Below are positions 51,183-63,506 of a DNA stretch of 64,000 nucleotides, piece after piece. How positions within the stretch are numbered: position 1 is the first letter of the stretch; every line of letters starts with the position of its first letter. This stretch comes from Caprimulgus europaeus (Eukaryota; Chordata; Aves; Caprimulgiformes; Caprimulgidae): NCBI GenBank assembly GCA_907165065.1, contig OU015523.1, forward strand, positions 20,487,834 to 20,551,833. The letters run 5' to 3'. The translations under genes were made by a program, and so were the position numbers. The notes below the pieces were generated by a model, which was not told the DNA's origin, made no database searches, and was given only the letters and a program-made list of their open reading frames with translations.

Positions 51183-53228
51183 TTATATGGTGCTTGAAAT
51201 TGAAGGGAAAGAGCTAGTGCTTGAATTGGGAACAACAACTTGAGCAGAAAAGAGTCTTATTTTATAGCCACATCTTACAAACACTTAAGCATGTTGATTT
51301 AGAATATCAAGTCATTCCACTGTCAGCATATTAGAGCATTCTCACCAGATAATTTGGTTGGTACTTTTCAACCTTGAGTTGAAAAATATTCAGTATGTTA
51401 TTCACTGGTACACTACAAATCTGAAAAAAATCAAATTAGTTCTCCAGTTTACATTCATGGTATTAGGGATAAATCTATACTTCATTTTGCCTATGCTGCC
51501 ATCTAAGCAGATGATTAAACAAGACAGAGGACCAGATGATCAAACAAGAAATCCCTTGATTTGACTTGGTATGCCAAAAAAATGAAAAAGCAGGGTAGAC
51601 TGGTGGCTCGGATGCTAAGGATGCCATTAGTTCAGAACTTCAGAGTAGTTCTGTATTGTGGGATCTTGACTATCTAGATCAATTTGAAAAAAACACTGGA
51701 AGGGGTGCAGGTTATTTTTTATTTCTGTCATCAGATTAAAAGACTAGGAGATTCACATGATAAGTTTCCATGTGAATGGGATCACAGATCCCAAGTGATG
51801 TGTGGACAAAACATTGAGTTGCTATGATGAAACACACACTCTGCAGACATGTGCAACCCCAACAGCACAGTATTAGAGTTGTGTAATAAATGACAGGATA
51901 ATTTTACAGCATGCACATCCAGATCCACTAAAACACTGTAGCACCTAAATGCCCAAGCCTGTGAGCCACAGTTCCCCTACCTGATCTATTTAGGTAAGAG
52001 GATGTAGTTGTTTAAGATTTTGTTGACAGAGTTATTTTAGGTCCTAGGATACTGCTGCTATGCCTACCCATCAGATGATACATATGTGACTTAGAGTTTA
52101 TCATCTCATCTAACTTTGCTTTTACTACGCCTTGCAATAGATCTGATCTGATAGATAGTCTCTGGATATACCTAACAAACTAAAGCAGGTACGGAAAAAA
52201 TTGAAGGAATACAGAACTGCAGTCATGAACAAATATTTGGCAGGTGGTAAGGCCTGCTTTTGATAAAGTCATTACATTTTTAGGTGATAGGGACAAAAAC
52301 TCTGGTTGGCTTTCCTTGTTTAGACATTTTATATTTTTTTAATTCCTAATTGGAATTAAAAATGCATTAGCAGTATGGCTCAGGATCTGGGGCTCTTCTG
52401 ACCTTGGAGTTTCAGGAAATTGAAGCCACAGGTTCAGCATGTCACTGTATTTAAGAAGGGATTACAAATCGGGGATAGTCAGATGCTTGATTCTTCTGAC
52501 AAGGTCCTGAACAAGCAAACAAAAACTGTCTAGGGAAGAAGTGGCAGGCACTGGTATATTTTCCTTAATCCAGGTGCTTCTTTCAAGTATTTGGTTTGAG
52601 ATTTGGATAGCAAAGCTCTGATAAAATGGACCTTATGTGGTCCAGACTTGACATATGGACCATTTTATGGCATATTATTTTGCAGAACAGATTGATAATA
52701 CTGATTAAAAGCTGCTTATCATTGTAAAATACCAAAATAAAAATAATTTTTTTGAAAACTCTCATCTAAGGCTAGTCCTTGACAGCTGGGGAAAAAAGAG
52801 TGCACATTCTATCCCCATAGAGTGGATTTCTTAAAAAAAAAAAAGTGATATAAGGATCTGGGTGTCCTAGCAGCCAAAGAACTCTGTTGTAAAAGGCTTA
52901 CTGTGATTTGTGGGTGAATAAACAGTGAATAGACTCATTGTGAGGGGCTGCTTTCCTGTCCATGTATAGTATTAGTGAGACTGATCTTGTCTGTTCTTGA
53001 TAGTCTCCTCTTAAAAAGGATGCCCAAAAATGTGATGAAAAAGAGAACCATAACAAGGATGGGAGGGCCAAATGGGATGTGTGACGTGGAGACATTTAAA
53101 TATTTCAATTTTTTTTAGAGTATAAAGAAGTGAGTATGTGACCTGATGATGGTGACATTACAGACAGCTCTTACAGAGCTGCTACAGATTGCAAACAGCT
53201 CTTTATCCTAAGTACGTAGTGTACAAAA

Positions 53229-53276
53229 AGTGACAGGTAAACAGCAATTGAGCTGGATGAGCTTTGGAGAGCCCAG
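53229..53276 (+). pseudogene. TRPV6: psiTRPV6 post-S6 remnant (TRP-helix side)
   Basis: The last 16 codons before a GTGAGG donor read S-D-R-stop-T-A-I-E-L-DELWRAQ, aligning with family GDTHWRVAHERDELWRAQ with about two residues lost and TAA at 53238. The DELWRAQ match followed by a GT donor at the expected exon end is the main support. It is short, and lies 3.4 kb after the exon 11 remnant on the same strand, so I rate it probable. Confidence 0.65.
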
Positions 53277-56200
53277 GTGAGGAAAGCATTCAGCTATGTA
53301 ACTCCCTGTTGTGAATTATGAGGAGTGTGTTGGAAGGGACAGACTGTGTGCCAGTCACAGAAGGGGCAGAGTTGAGATCCCATTGACAAGTGAGGCATGT
53401 TCAGTTGAGAAGAGTTGTGGATTTTCTTATAGAGAGAAGAACTGAATTCTTAGGAGTGAAGGCAGGGCTAGATGACAAGTACATGTAAATGTTTCATGAA
53501 TTCAGAGGTAGTCAGAAGCATGGATTTTATCTTTGTTACATTGGTCTCATGGCAACTATGGAAATACTCTGTTTCCTCTGTTTCTGCATCCCTCAATGCC
53601 TGCAAATAACCAAAAAAACTCTATTAACTCGTTGAGGCATAGATGCCAAGATGCCAACCCACTGTACTCATGCTTGTGACTTGCTCTTACAGCTGTTGAT
53701 TAACAGACCATATTACTCTGTTCATTCAAGGAACAAAGGTCATGAAAGAAACTAGAATGAAATATTGATGTTTTCATGAATCTGAATGTTTCAACCGAGA
53801 CTATTTCAGGAAGAGAGTTTTCTTATCAACCAGAAAAGGGAGATAAAATATATAAGCTATAAGGCTTTTTGAGGGCAGTTAAGCTTTCCCTTCTGTGTTT
53901 CAGATAGCAGAACACCAGGGAGAGTAATTCCTCTTTGAACAGGTCCAAGTTACAAAACGGCAAGCTCTAGAAGACGCAGTGATTTCTCATTAGCTCAGCA
54001 CAGCCCTTTCAGTAACACAGAAGTGGAACAGCTTTATAGACAGAGCATGATGATCTTGAATGCCACAACAAAAGGTAAATTCTAAGCGAGGTACCATTTT
54101 TTGCATAGAGATTTGAAAAGTGAAGGATAGATTAGCTTTATAGTAGGACATGAGGTTTGCTTTTCTATGTTGTCTTTTAGTGACATCCAGAGATTCAATT
54201 TTACACATGATCTACGACCCTTAGAATGCTCAATACCCACAAATAGTTGCTAGCATGGAATCCATGTGAACAGCTCATTGCGTTGCCCACTCCAGCAAAC
54301 TCTAGTGGTCACAGGGGAGAGAAAGAATCGGTTTGTCCTGAACCCAAATCTATTCCCTAGCTGCACCTGTATGTGTAAGAGCTGTGTAGCTGACTGCTGA
54401 AAAAGTGTCAAAGGCAGGATGGATTCAAGCTGATTACTTTCACTTAGACTAGCCCTCAAGTAGATTCATTGGCTGGAATCCCTCACCAAAGAAGATCCCG
54501 TGGTAGGGACAGCTCTACCTTTGCTTGCTTATTAAAGGTAAGTTCCTTGATGTCACTCATAATTTCCCACCACACCTAGAGGTTTCGTTCAGCTTAATAA
54601 CATGTGAACTGCCTAGGACTAAGGAAGCTACAGCAGCTTCTTTCTATCTAGATAGTCCAAGGTGCTGAATATTTTTGTACTGAACAGACTCTTTGAGCTC
54701 TCCTTCAGTAGCATTAAGCAGCTTGTGCTCCCTCAACTGGCCCTAATATAGTGTTGTCAAAGTATTGCACTAAGATTACGTCCTTGAATTTAAAAAATCA
54801 AACAAACAAACAAAAATAGGGACTGCAAGCCATATTATCTGCATATGCACTGAGGTTATTCAGGTGCCAAACATAGAAATCACTGTGTAAATCATACTGT
54901 CATTGAGCTTTTCCTCAACACCATTTCAGACATGGATGCAAAAATCTAAGCTTATGTGCTTGTCTTTGAATATTCTGGGTGAGCAGGGCCTGCTTTTGAC
55001 ATAAACATACCATGTGCACAGACATGTAGCTCCTGACTGAGAATTCCACTTGGCTGCTGAAGCAGCATGGGTGGGAACTTGCTTGCCTGACATGCTCTTT
55101 GGCAGTACAATACATTAACTGACATACTGGTCCAGACCCAATTATCTATCTGGGAAACTGTCCAGCAACAGACACCAAAAAGGCAAATGCAAGGAACCTC
55201 AAAAAGAATAATTACAAACCAGCTTTCCTTAAGCTGAAGTTTCATCCTGTTTCCAGATAGTGAAAAGTTGATGTTCAAGCAGCAGAGTTATTAGCCTTTG
55301 CAATATATTCTTTCCAACTGTAGGTATGACTTCTGAGTTTTCATTACAAATGCCTAATGTCCTCATGAAGGTCTATGCATTGATACCTGTGCATTTCATT
55401 TACTCAGTCATTTTATTCACTGCATATTAAACGTATCACATGGAGTAAATGTGGGCAGTAACTTGTTAATCCACCATTGCTTCTCTGGGAAAGAGTATGA
55501 GTCTGTAAGACTTTTGCACTGTTTCTCACTCTTCTGGTGAAGAACAGATACCAGATACCTAGGTGAGCCCTACTCCTTTCCCTCCTGATTCTCATCCCTA
55601 CATGTTGAGGGTGCTCTCATATACTGCAGGACATCCCAGATGATGTCTGTGGAAATAGAATGTAGATTTCTGCTTTGACATGATTGAGAAAAGTGAGATC
55701 AGGATATTTCTAATGCTTTTGCCATGACTGCCTTTCCTCCATGCCTGCAGAGTTGAGAACCAACATGATGACAAATAACACAAGATGCATTGTGACATGA
55801 GAGCCTTTGTATGCCAAATTATGGAAGAAGTACTCTGAAAATAGGATCTGGGAATACCACCCTGGGAATAAAAAGAATAGAGAGACTTATTACAGAAAAC
55901 AGTTATCCCTTTGCACTCCCTCTGTGACCTCTAGCCTGTCTTTGTGCAGTTTTAGCCACAGCTAGGACATTTTGACACTTAATCCCTTGGAACTACTATA
56001 GAGACATTGCAACCTTGCTTTAGAACAGGAAGAAGAATATCCAATCACTACTTTACTTGGTAGCGAGTAAATCTCTTTCCTCTGACTGTAAAAAGTACTT
56101 TGCCATAGACTTAATATGCAAAAATAAATGTCCTACTGACAGGAATACCACCAAGCAGTTCATTTCACTGCAGCTTCCCATAAGGGGTTATTAAACCTCA

Positions 56201-58148
56201 TTGTCATTGGTATGAGATCCAGACATGGTTCCCATTTGTCTCTCATTGCATAAAGAGAGAGAATGTATTTTGTGCATATAAGTTTTCACTGGGCTGAAAA
56301 GAGGCCACAGGATTTGAACTAGATCACTAATTTCTCCGCTGATCTTGAACACCCAAGGCGTACAAAACATGGCCTGCTGTGTTTCCCCAAGTGGCCCACA
56401 GAACTTCTAGAATACAGTCATATAAGAATAACATGCCTTGTTATCCTCTGGTAAATACACATGGAAGGTGATAGAGACCACAGACGCCCCTCAGCATCTT
56501 GTGCTCAATATGTTTCCTAAAGAGGACAACACTTGTGCAGTCTTAGATGCCGTAGGTGGAGCTGACAGTCAGTCAGCATACATGCAGCTGGATTGGTGAG
56601 TACTACAAGTTTGTAGAAACCCCTTAAAAAGCAACAGACTCAAATTTTCTAGGGTTGGACTCAGTCTAGTCAGATGTATTTTTTTTAATCTTCACACTCT
56701 CTTTGTACTGCCATGGATGTTTTATTTTTGTTTCCCTATATTGTTTTTGGATTCACTTTTTAAATCTTGAAAGAATGCACTGTTACTCTTCCTCTTCAAC
56801 TAAAAAAAAGAACAATAATGTTGCTCTAATAGTGTAATAGAGAGTCTGAACTCTGCTTGCTAATGTAGTGCAACTATTCTGTAATGCGTCCTATCATCTT
56901 ATGGGACTCTTCAATAACTATTAAATGTGGCTTCTCAGTCTTCAATTGCTGGGTTGACTAAGGGAATACTTAAATCCATACATGAGTAGTAGCTGCAGAA
57001 GTTGTGCTATTCTAACCTTGACAGATGGAGAAATACAGTAAGTTCATGACTAGTTCACAGTGAGCCAAAAGATGGGCACAGATTGGAATAGCTAGAGTTA
57101 TTTCCTCTCAAGAAACAAAGGAGGTATCTTTTTATGTAATGTCTTCATTCAAGTCTTGCTTAACAAGGCCATTTCCATTTCGCTTCCTATGTGTTGGTGA
57201 GGTGGACAAGTGTATTGTTTATGAGTTTTCCTCTCAAGCTCAGCTTCATGTTTTCATACTCCTGCATAGGGATAGATACAGTCCTGAAGCTCCGCTTCTC
57301 CTCAAGGTAGATCTTTCCTTAAGCAGGTGCTAGTCTGTCTGAAGGGAGACATAAGCTCTGTATTCTCATGCATCTCTACCAGACAACATAGTTGATGCCA
57401 AGGACATTGTTATTCCTTTTTTAAGGACTGAAGTGACTTGTGGGACTGGCACCCTTCCCTGAACACTCTTGATAAGAACTTGTGAAAGAGTTTCACCTCT
57501 CTTGTTCCAATTTATTTTACTGCAGGTCTGCATTTTCTTCAGAAACAATATTCAATCAGCTGTGCCCATTGATGTAGCTGGTTAGGGTGAGAAAAAGATC
57601 AAGTATTTTTCAATAGCAAAGGGCTTCAGATTTTTTTGTCACACTTCAATGTCTGTAAGGGGGTCAGAAAAAACAAAACCCAAATTCTGATGCCCAGGAT
57701 TTCAGAATAACACAATTTATGCCTTTTCTTTCAAGAATAGGCTTGTGAAGACCAGAATCTATTAGTTTCCTTCTTCACTTGCAGATCCAGCGGGATGGAT
57801 TCTAGGAATCCTTATTGTTCTCTTGGCAGTTTCATAAATAGAGTTGCATAGCACCAAGGACTTGCTGTTCCCTGCGTGAGCACAAAGGACTAGCAAGTTT
57901 CCCTCCTGGATCATGGAGCAGACCCAAGAACTGCACATGAAATAGCACAGAATTTTGAGCCCTTTACTCTCAACCTCTTCACCAGGTTCACATGTCTTAT
58001 TGCTTACCACATATTGTACATTAACTGGAACTTGAGTTCCAGACCAAGCTGGCATACCAAGTGATAGTCTGATGCTCATCTCCATCTGAGTAATAATGTC
58101 TCACACCATGATGGCATTCTTTGGAAAAAATGGTAATTTTTTGTTGCC
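53277..58148. other. Region between psiTRPV6 and EPHB5; no gene recognised
   Basis: The C-terminal exons of the channel gene should fall here but were not recognised. Small (CAAA)n run near 54,800. Possible distal EPHB5 UTR at its right end. Confidence 0.5.
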
Positions 58149-58585
58149 TTTATTATGTCTTTGTATCTGTGCTGAGCTCCCAGACACAGATAAAGCCTGC
58201 TGATGGCTTTGTAAAGTTGTCTGATACCTTTTGTTGGCAGAGAAGAGGTAATAGGTGCTTATGATCTGTCCAAGCTATTATTTCATTTCCATGTTATTAC
58301 AACTTTCCCTCCCCCAACCCATTACCAATGTATGATGTCAGCCACATTTAACTGCCTCCAGTTACTTAGCTCTGCTTTCAAATCATGGCAAGGGTTTGCT
58401 TTTGTTCATGGAACAGGTAGTGTGCAAGTAGTGTGCACTCTCCGGGTGCATTAAGTCTTCAAGTAGCATACTGATATCTCTCAAGTAGCATCACGACATC
58501 TCTTTTTCTTAAAGTTAATATCCTGCTGAATTCACCCAGAATATTTCCAGAGTTTGAGACTAGTGGAAAAAGGATGGTGTAAACA
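58149..58585 (-). other. EPHB5: Putative EPHB5 3' UTR with poly(A) signal
   Basis: Downstream of the stop codon no further coding signal is seen. A canonical AATAAA on the minus strand lies at 58149-58154, about 430 nt past the stop, so a short 3' UTR ending near 58,130 is possible. A second AATAAA lies at 57511-57516, which would give a UTR of about 1.07 kb. I cannot tell which is used. The 107-codon minus-strand frame at 57762-58085 has no recognisable features and would lie in the longer UTR. Confidence 0.45.
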
Positions 58586-58694
58586 TCACACTTCAACTGG
58601 TTCAAGCTGATTCAAATGGACTCGCATGAGCTGGATGCTGTTTAGAATCTTTTTCTGGTGACCAACGAGGGTGATGCCAATACGCTGGATATCT
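58586..58694 (-). CDS. EPHB5: EPHB5-like receptor, last coding exon: SAM end and VEV tail
   Basis: After acceptor CTCTTCCAG the split glutamate codon GA|A is completed and the frame reads [36 protein letters not shown] and stop TGA (58586-58588). The SAM helix 5 signature [14 protein letters not shown] is intact. The C-terminal VEV is a PDZ-binding motif, shared with EPHB2 and recalled for chicken EPHB5. Only 35 whole residues remain after the junction, so the exon is too short for ORF callers. Confidence 0.93.
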
Positions 58695-58884
58695 CTGGAA
58701 GAGAATAGAGGATGTGAAAGGTGTTAAAAACAGCTTATTGTTCTGAACAGTCCCAGTCCATTTCCCTGTAGATCCAAATCAATGTGTGTATGTTTATCTT
58801 TGAGAAACAGTTGACAAGGCTTCTGGTTTTGTTTGGCAAATGTGTGTATGTATGAAGTGTCAGCAGAACTTGGTAGGTTATGAT

Positions 58885-59325
58885 ACAAAAAGAAGCAGCA
58901 GAAGTGGGCCATGAAAATGATCATTGGGCTGGAACACCTCTCCTACGAAGAAAGGCTGAAAGAGTTAGGGTTGTTCAGCCTGGAGAAGAGAGGGCTCTGG
59001 AGAGACATTCTGGTAGCCTTTCAATACTTAAGGGGGCTTACAAGAAAGATGGAGAGAGAGGGCCTGTAGTGACAGGACAAGGGGCAATGGTTTTAAACAG
59101 AAAGAGAATAGGTTAAGATTGGAGATAAGAAAGAGTGGTGAGACAAATAAATAGTTTGGCAGGAGAAGTTGTGGATGCCCTTTCATTAGAAGTGTTCAAA
59201 ATCAGGTTGGATGGGGCTTTGAGCAACCTGATCTACTGAAAGATGTCCCTGCTGATGGCAGAGGGTTTGGACTAGAAGATCTTTAAAGATTCCTTCCAAC
59301 CCAAACCATTCTATGATTCTAAGAA
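58885..59325 (+). mobile_element. CR1 LINE 3' fragment in the last EPHB5 intron
   Basis: Begins CAGCAGAAGTGGGCCATGAAAATG, continues ERLKELGLFS-type coding sequence and a CR1 3' UTR (TTTGGACTAGAAGATCTTTAAAG), and ends in the tail CATTCTATGATTCTAAGAATG. It is inserted antisense to EPHB5 between the SAM exon and the last exon. Truncated at its 5' end. Confidence 0.93.
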
Positions 59326-59721
59326 TGTTCCTTTTCCTGGCTTCTGTCTTCTGCATAACACTTCAACCCTGTATATGGTATGGCTGGTTCTTCACATCTC
59401 TAAAAGTGGTTATTACTTGTGGCAGCAGTCATGAACACTCTGATGTAACAGTCTCTCTGCAACACTGACAATATGTTTTGTAGTGTACATGGGATCGGCA
59501 TTAGTGCTTATAGAAAGAGATTAAAAATGTACACTTGTATGAAGGGTGTCCAGAGGCCCTAATAAGATGTAAGAAACAGTAGCTACTTTGCTCTGGCTTA
59601 CCTCTCTTTTTTCATGTGTTTATATTCTCCATATAGCCCTTACTAAATATTTCAGACTGCTTTCACTTTGTGCATTGAAAACTCAGTTCTGGTACCTTCT
59701 ACTCTCTCCCCCTCTACTTAC

Positions 59722-59877
59722 TCCAAAGTCATGCGTGATATGACATCAAATGTAATCAGACCAGCCTGGTCAAAATTCTCCTTGTAACGGCCCATCTTGA
59801 TAGCATCCAACCACTCATGGGCATTGCTGAGTGAAGGGAAATCTGGAGGACAGTTGCTCAGGAGAGGCTGAGATGGT
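59722..59877 (-). CDS. EPHB5: EPHB5-like receptor, linker and SAM domain exon (156 bp)
   Basis: Phase-2 exon between acceptor TTTTGCAG and donor GTAAGT. It encodes the linker RPSQPLLSNCPPDFPSLSNA and the first helices of the sterile alpha motif (EWLDAIKMGRYKENFDQAGL, then ITFDVISRMTLE), which mediates weak self-association of Eph receptors. The 156-bp length is the family norm. There is no ATG-started ORF here, so it is found only by following the frame from the kinase exons. Confidence 0.93.
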
Positions 59878-60438
59878 CTGCAAAAGAAGCAGGTTCTAAA
59901 AACCTAAGTTATCAACATCAGCTGACCACACTAGTAAGGTAATAGTTACAAGAGGGAAAGAATGCAACCTCTGAAGAGCACAGAATGGAGGAGAACAATG
60001 ATATTTGTTCTTCCTGCCCTGATTCCTAAGTCCCACCCTGATGCCCTGTTTCTAGACTACCTATGTTCCCTTTTCTACCTGAAAACAATAAACCTAACCC
60101 AAGCAATTGAGCCTTCCTTCCCATTTTATAGTCTCTCAGGCACATTCTCTTCTTGTTGCCCCAGATCGTTCCACTCTTTCTGGGTCTATACCTATTGGCT
60201 AGACAAAAATTTGCAGTGAGGAGGTTTCTGAGGCAGAGGTGAGACCTTACACCTTTTTACCTTTGTTACTAGCTCTCCTTGTCCTAGAGATGCACTCTTT
60301 GGATCAGAAAATAACCTATGAGATGATAAGTGCTGTTTTAGCTCCAACACTCATCAGACAAAAGCATGGCAATAAAAGGCCAACGAAATGACAGTTTATA
60401 CATGGCATTTGCTCTTCTCCCCATCATGTGAATCTGTT

Positions 60439-60488
60439 CCAAAACTGTAACTCTCTTTATGTGCCAAAACTGTAACTCTCTTTATGTG
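60439..60488 (+). repeat. Exact 25-bp tandem duplication in an EPHB5 intron
   Basis: CCAAAACTGTAACTCTCTTT plus ATGTG occurs twice head to tail. It sits in the intron between the kinase C-terminal exon and the SAM exon, away from the splice sites. Confidence 0.95.
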
Positions 60489-60831
60489 CTGTTTTTAGGA
60501 AACTGGGCATGACTAGACACTTCTCTCCTCCCCCAGCTGTGGAGTAAATTCCACTGAGATAAGTTTTATAACCACAGGGAAAAACACTCCAGGCCAGCAG
60601 GATGTAATTCCGTTATCAGCCCAACAGCTATCTAATCTTGGTGCCATTTACCCCACCAAAGACTTCTCCTTTGCTGACCTCCTGCCTCTGGTTCCATCAG
60701 GCTGCAAAATGCAGTTGGGGAAATATGGGATGCAAGTTGCAGTTCTAATTAGTCTTATTTACTGCTTTCTTTTCCTCATGATGCTTGCCAAGAGACAAGC
60801 CCTACTATTTTGCACTAAATCTTCATCTCAC

Positions 60832-61025
60832 CTGCTGCTCCCAGTTCCAGTGGCTTTGAGGGCAGATGGCTTACGGATCATTTTATCTAGGGCACTGACT
60901 ATTTGCTCAAATTTGGGTCTCTGGACCCGCTCCTTCTGCCAGCAGTCAAGCATCAGCAGGTGCAAAACAGTTGGGCAGTCTGGGGGTGGAGGCAAGCGAT
61001 AGTCCTGGTCAATGGCATTAATTAC
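60832..61025 (-). CDS. EPHB5: EPHB5-like receptor, kinase C-terminal exon (194 bp)
   Basis: The exon starts after acceptor TTCCTGCAG with [20 protein letters not shown] and runs through [20 protein letters not shown] to the kinase end at [18 protein letters not shown]. It ends with a split AG|A codon (phase 2) before donor GTGAGA. The 194-bp length is the conserved size. The sequence ends the kinase C-lobe and enters the linker to the SAM domain. The intron upstream, 61026-61169, is only 144 bp. Confidence 0.95.
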
Positions 61026-61082
61026 CTGCAGGAAAAAGAGCACAAAGTTTTATCTCAGCTGAGAAAAGACAAACAAGTGTCA

Positions 61083-61319
<237 letters not shown>

Positions 61320-62353
61320 CTAGAAAGCAGTCAGAGAGCAACCAGAATGTCAGTGAGATAAGGACTATTTGTGAAAATGATATCACTGAACTGATCAGAT
61401 GCTGGTAGCATGACACAACTCTCAGCATGGAGTGCCAGTCCAGTTGATGCTGTCTTGGAGACACTGTTGGTTTAAATTCAAACTATGTTCAAGGTTTCCA
61501 TCTTGTTCTATTGATAAATATTGATTAAAAAACAGAATCATGCCTCCCATGAGGTAATAGATTTTAACCTTTATAGTTCTTCTTTATAGCATTTGAGAGG
61601 TGGTAGTTACAATCATTTGGAAACCTAGGGCTATTTAAACAATCCCAGCCTGCAACACCAAGGGCAGATACACTGAGTGGCTAGCGTTATCTCCTTTCTC
61701 TTTCCATCTCAACCTCTCTGACTGCAGGTATGACCTGCCAGACAAAATATCATTCAGGTGCTGGTTCTTCAAAACACATACATCTAAAACTTGTTTTATT
61801 TTCAGTGATTGAATTCTTCATCCCCTGTATAACAAATGGTAGTTTCAACCCACCTGCTGTACTCCCACCCCTTTTGTAGTATGTGTAACAGGTGTCAGAA
61901 CTTGATAGGTAAGAAGTTAATTTGATGGTTTGTTGCAAGCCCATAAATATACTTATGCCAGTTATCTTTTCTGTAGGAAAAAAACCCAACTCTTTTCTTA
62001 AAGTGTGGTAGTACAGGACTTCAATCTCTCCTTCAGTCCTTTCTACTTCCTGTAAGAATCTAATGAAAGAGGAAAGATAACACCTATATCAGGTTATGAA
62101 GTTTGTCCTATTCAACACTATTCTGCAAAGAATGGTACTAAGAATTTATTTCATGTGGCAAAGTGGATCAGATATTCAGTTATCTTTGTGTTTTACTTGT
62201 TTGGAACAGATAGCCCACAAGATCGAAGGCTCTACCCAACTGGTCTCCCCGGTATTAAAATGGACTAAAAAGGGTCCACCAAATGAAGGCGGAACACAGG
62301 AAAAAATTAGAGCTGGCGGTACTGCAGAAATTCACTCTGTAGTGGTAACTCAC

Positions 62354-62569
62354 CAGAGCTCCAGTATAGGTGGGATTTGAAGCATCATCCTCCAGAAAGC
62401 GGGACAAACCAAAGTCTGACACCTTGCAGACAAGGTTACTGTTGACTAAGATGTTACGTGCTGCCAGGTCACGATGCACATAGTTCATGTCTGAAAGGTA
62501 GCGCATGCCAGCTGCAATGCCCCGTAGCATTCCCACCAGCTGTAACACACTGAACTGGCCCTCCTTCTG
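62354..62569 (-). CDS. EPHB5: EPHB5-like receptor, catalytic loop and DFG exon (216 bp)
   Basis: The exon follows acceptor CACTTGCAG in phase 0 and ends at donor GTGAGT after PTYTGAL. It reads [20 protein letters not shown], then [20 protein letters not shown], then [16 protein letters not shown] catalytic aspartate, the metal-binding asparagine (AARN) and the DFG aspartate are all present, so the C-lobe active site is intact. An activation-loop tyrosine is kept in NPTYTGAL. The 216-bp length is the family norm. Intact catalytic residues separate this gene from mammalian EPHB6, whose kinase is inactive. Confidence 0.95.
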
Positions 62570-63506
62570 CTGCAAGTGAGGAGGCAAACGTAGGCGTTTA
62601 TGACCACAGAACATGAAGCCAACATGGAAAACTAACAAAGAGCAAGGTAACAAGGTGGATTTATGAAGTTAGAGAACGTACATCTTAACTTCAGCCAAAA
62701 TCTGAAGATTCAGGGACAGCAAATAAGAAAGGAGGATGGGCTTAAAGCAACGATTCTCAAATGAATTCAGACACTGCTGATCTTTTTCTGAAGACAAATC
62801 TCATCTTGTGGCCATATCCTTCCTTAGCATCCTACGCCTAGCCTCATTAACTACTAAGATGGCTAAATGAACAGGAGCAGACAAATCTGATCGTACTGTT
62901 TTAAGATCTTTACAATGGGTTCTATGCAATTCTACCCAATGGATTCAGCCGCTTTTCAAAACGTACCTGCCAAAGCATTTGTGGTTGAATTAGTGTATGA
63001 ATCAGTAAAAAAAAAGAAGTGAAGTATCTGTACTACAAAAATGTCTGTATTTGTAGTTTCATTACTAGAAAAAACACTGGAAATCCTGAGTACAAAAATG
63101 TCTACAAGTTTCATTACTTCATTACAAAGTTGAAAAGCATTCAGTGGAATAAAATCTAAGAAACATTATTAGAAAGGCAAAATTTGGATCATGCACATAA
63201 GGAACTAGAAGGCTGTTTACAAAAATAAACAATTTAGTACTGTTTACCATTAATTACTTGAACTGGAGAAGTCTAAAATAATGAAGAAATTTTATATGAT
63301 GGGTGCACTTTTGGAATATTTTCACCATGTTGGCCCAAAACCACTTACTCTGGTAATTTGCTATTATTTCTATTGCACCTGAAGAGGGCAACTGAGGAAA
63401 TATAGAGACAGGAGTGACGAGGAAGGACAGGAAAAATTATCAGATCTGAGAGTGGCACACAGCAAGATGAAGAGGTAACGGCTGTGGGAGACTCTGGTTG
63501 TGGTAC

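Larger units (their letters stand above)
40487..53276 (+). pseudogene. TRPV6: Unprocessed TRPV5/TRPV6-type calcium channel pseudogene
   Basis: Ten exons in the order, phase and spacing of vertebrate TRPV5/TRPV6, plus an eleventh scrap, can be read on the plus strand. They cover the ankyrin repeats, S1, S2-S4 and a post-S6 scrap. Working TRPV5/6 proteins are tetrameric apical Ca2+ entry channels of intestine, kidney and shell gland. This copy cannot make one: three in-frame stops in the fourth exon, two stops after S1, frameshifts in the equivalents of exons 7, 10 and 11, and no pore exon. Introns and most splice sites are retained, so it is not a retrocopy. Exon 1 was not found. Residues such as ICES/LCES and EIDSW resemble avian TRPV6 as I recall it. 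It could be the true TRPV6 orthologue or a dead tandem copy like TRPV5; exon numbers follow mammalian TRPV6. Confidence 0.9.

Noticed and set aside
51358..51564. A 68-codon frame with a hydrophobic stretch and GPDDQTRN-PLI, considered as a worn TRPV6 S5/pore exon (GPANYDVDLPFM).
   Set aside because: It lies in the right interval and strand, but would need about 20 residues deleted and has no clear splice sites. The similarity is too weak to claim.
57762..58085. A 107-codon minus frame downstream of EPHB5.
   Set aside because: No features; it lies within or just past the 3' UTR and is likely a chance frame.
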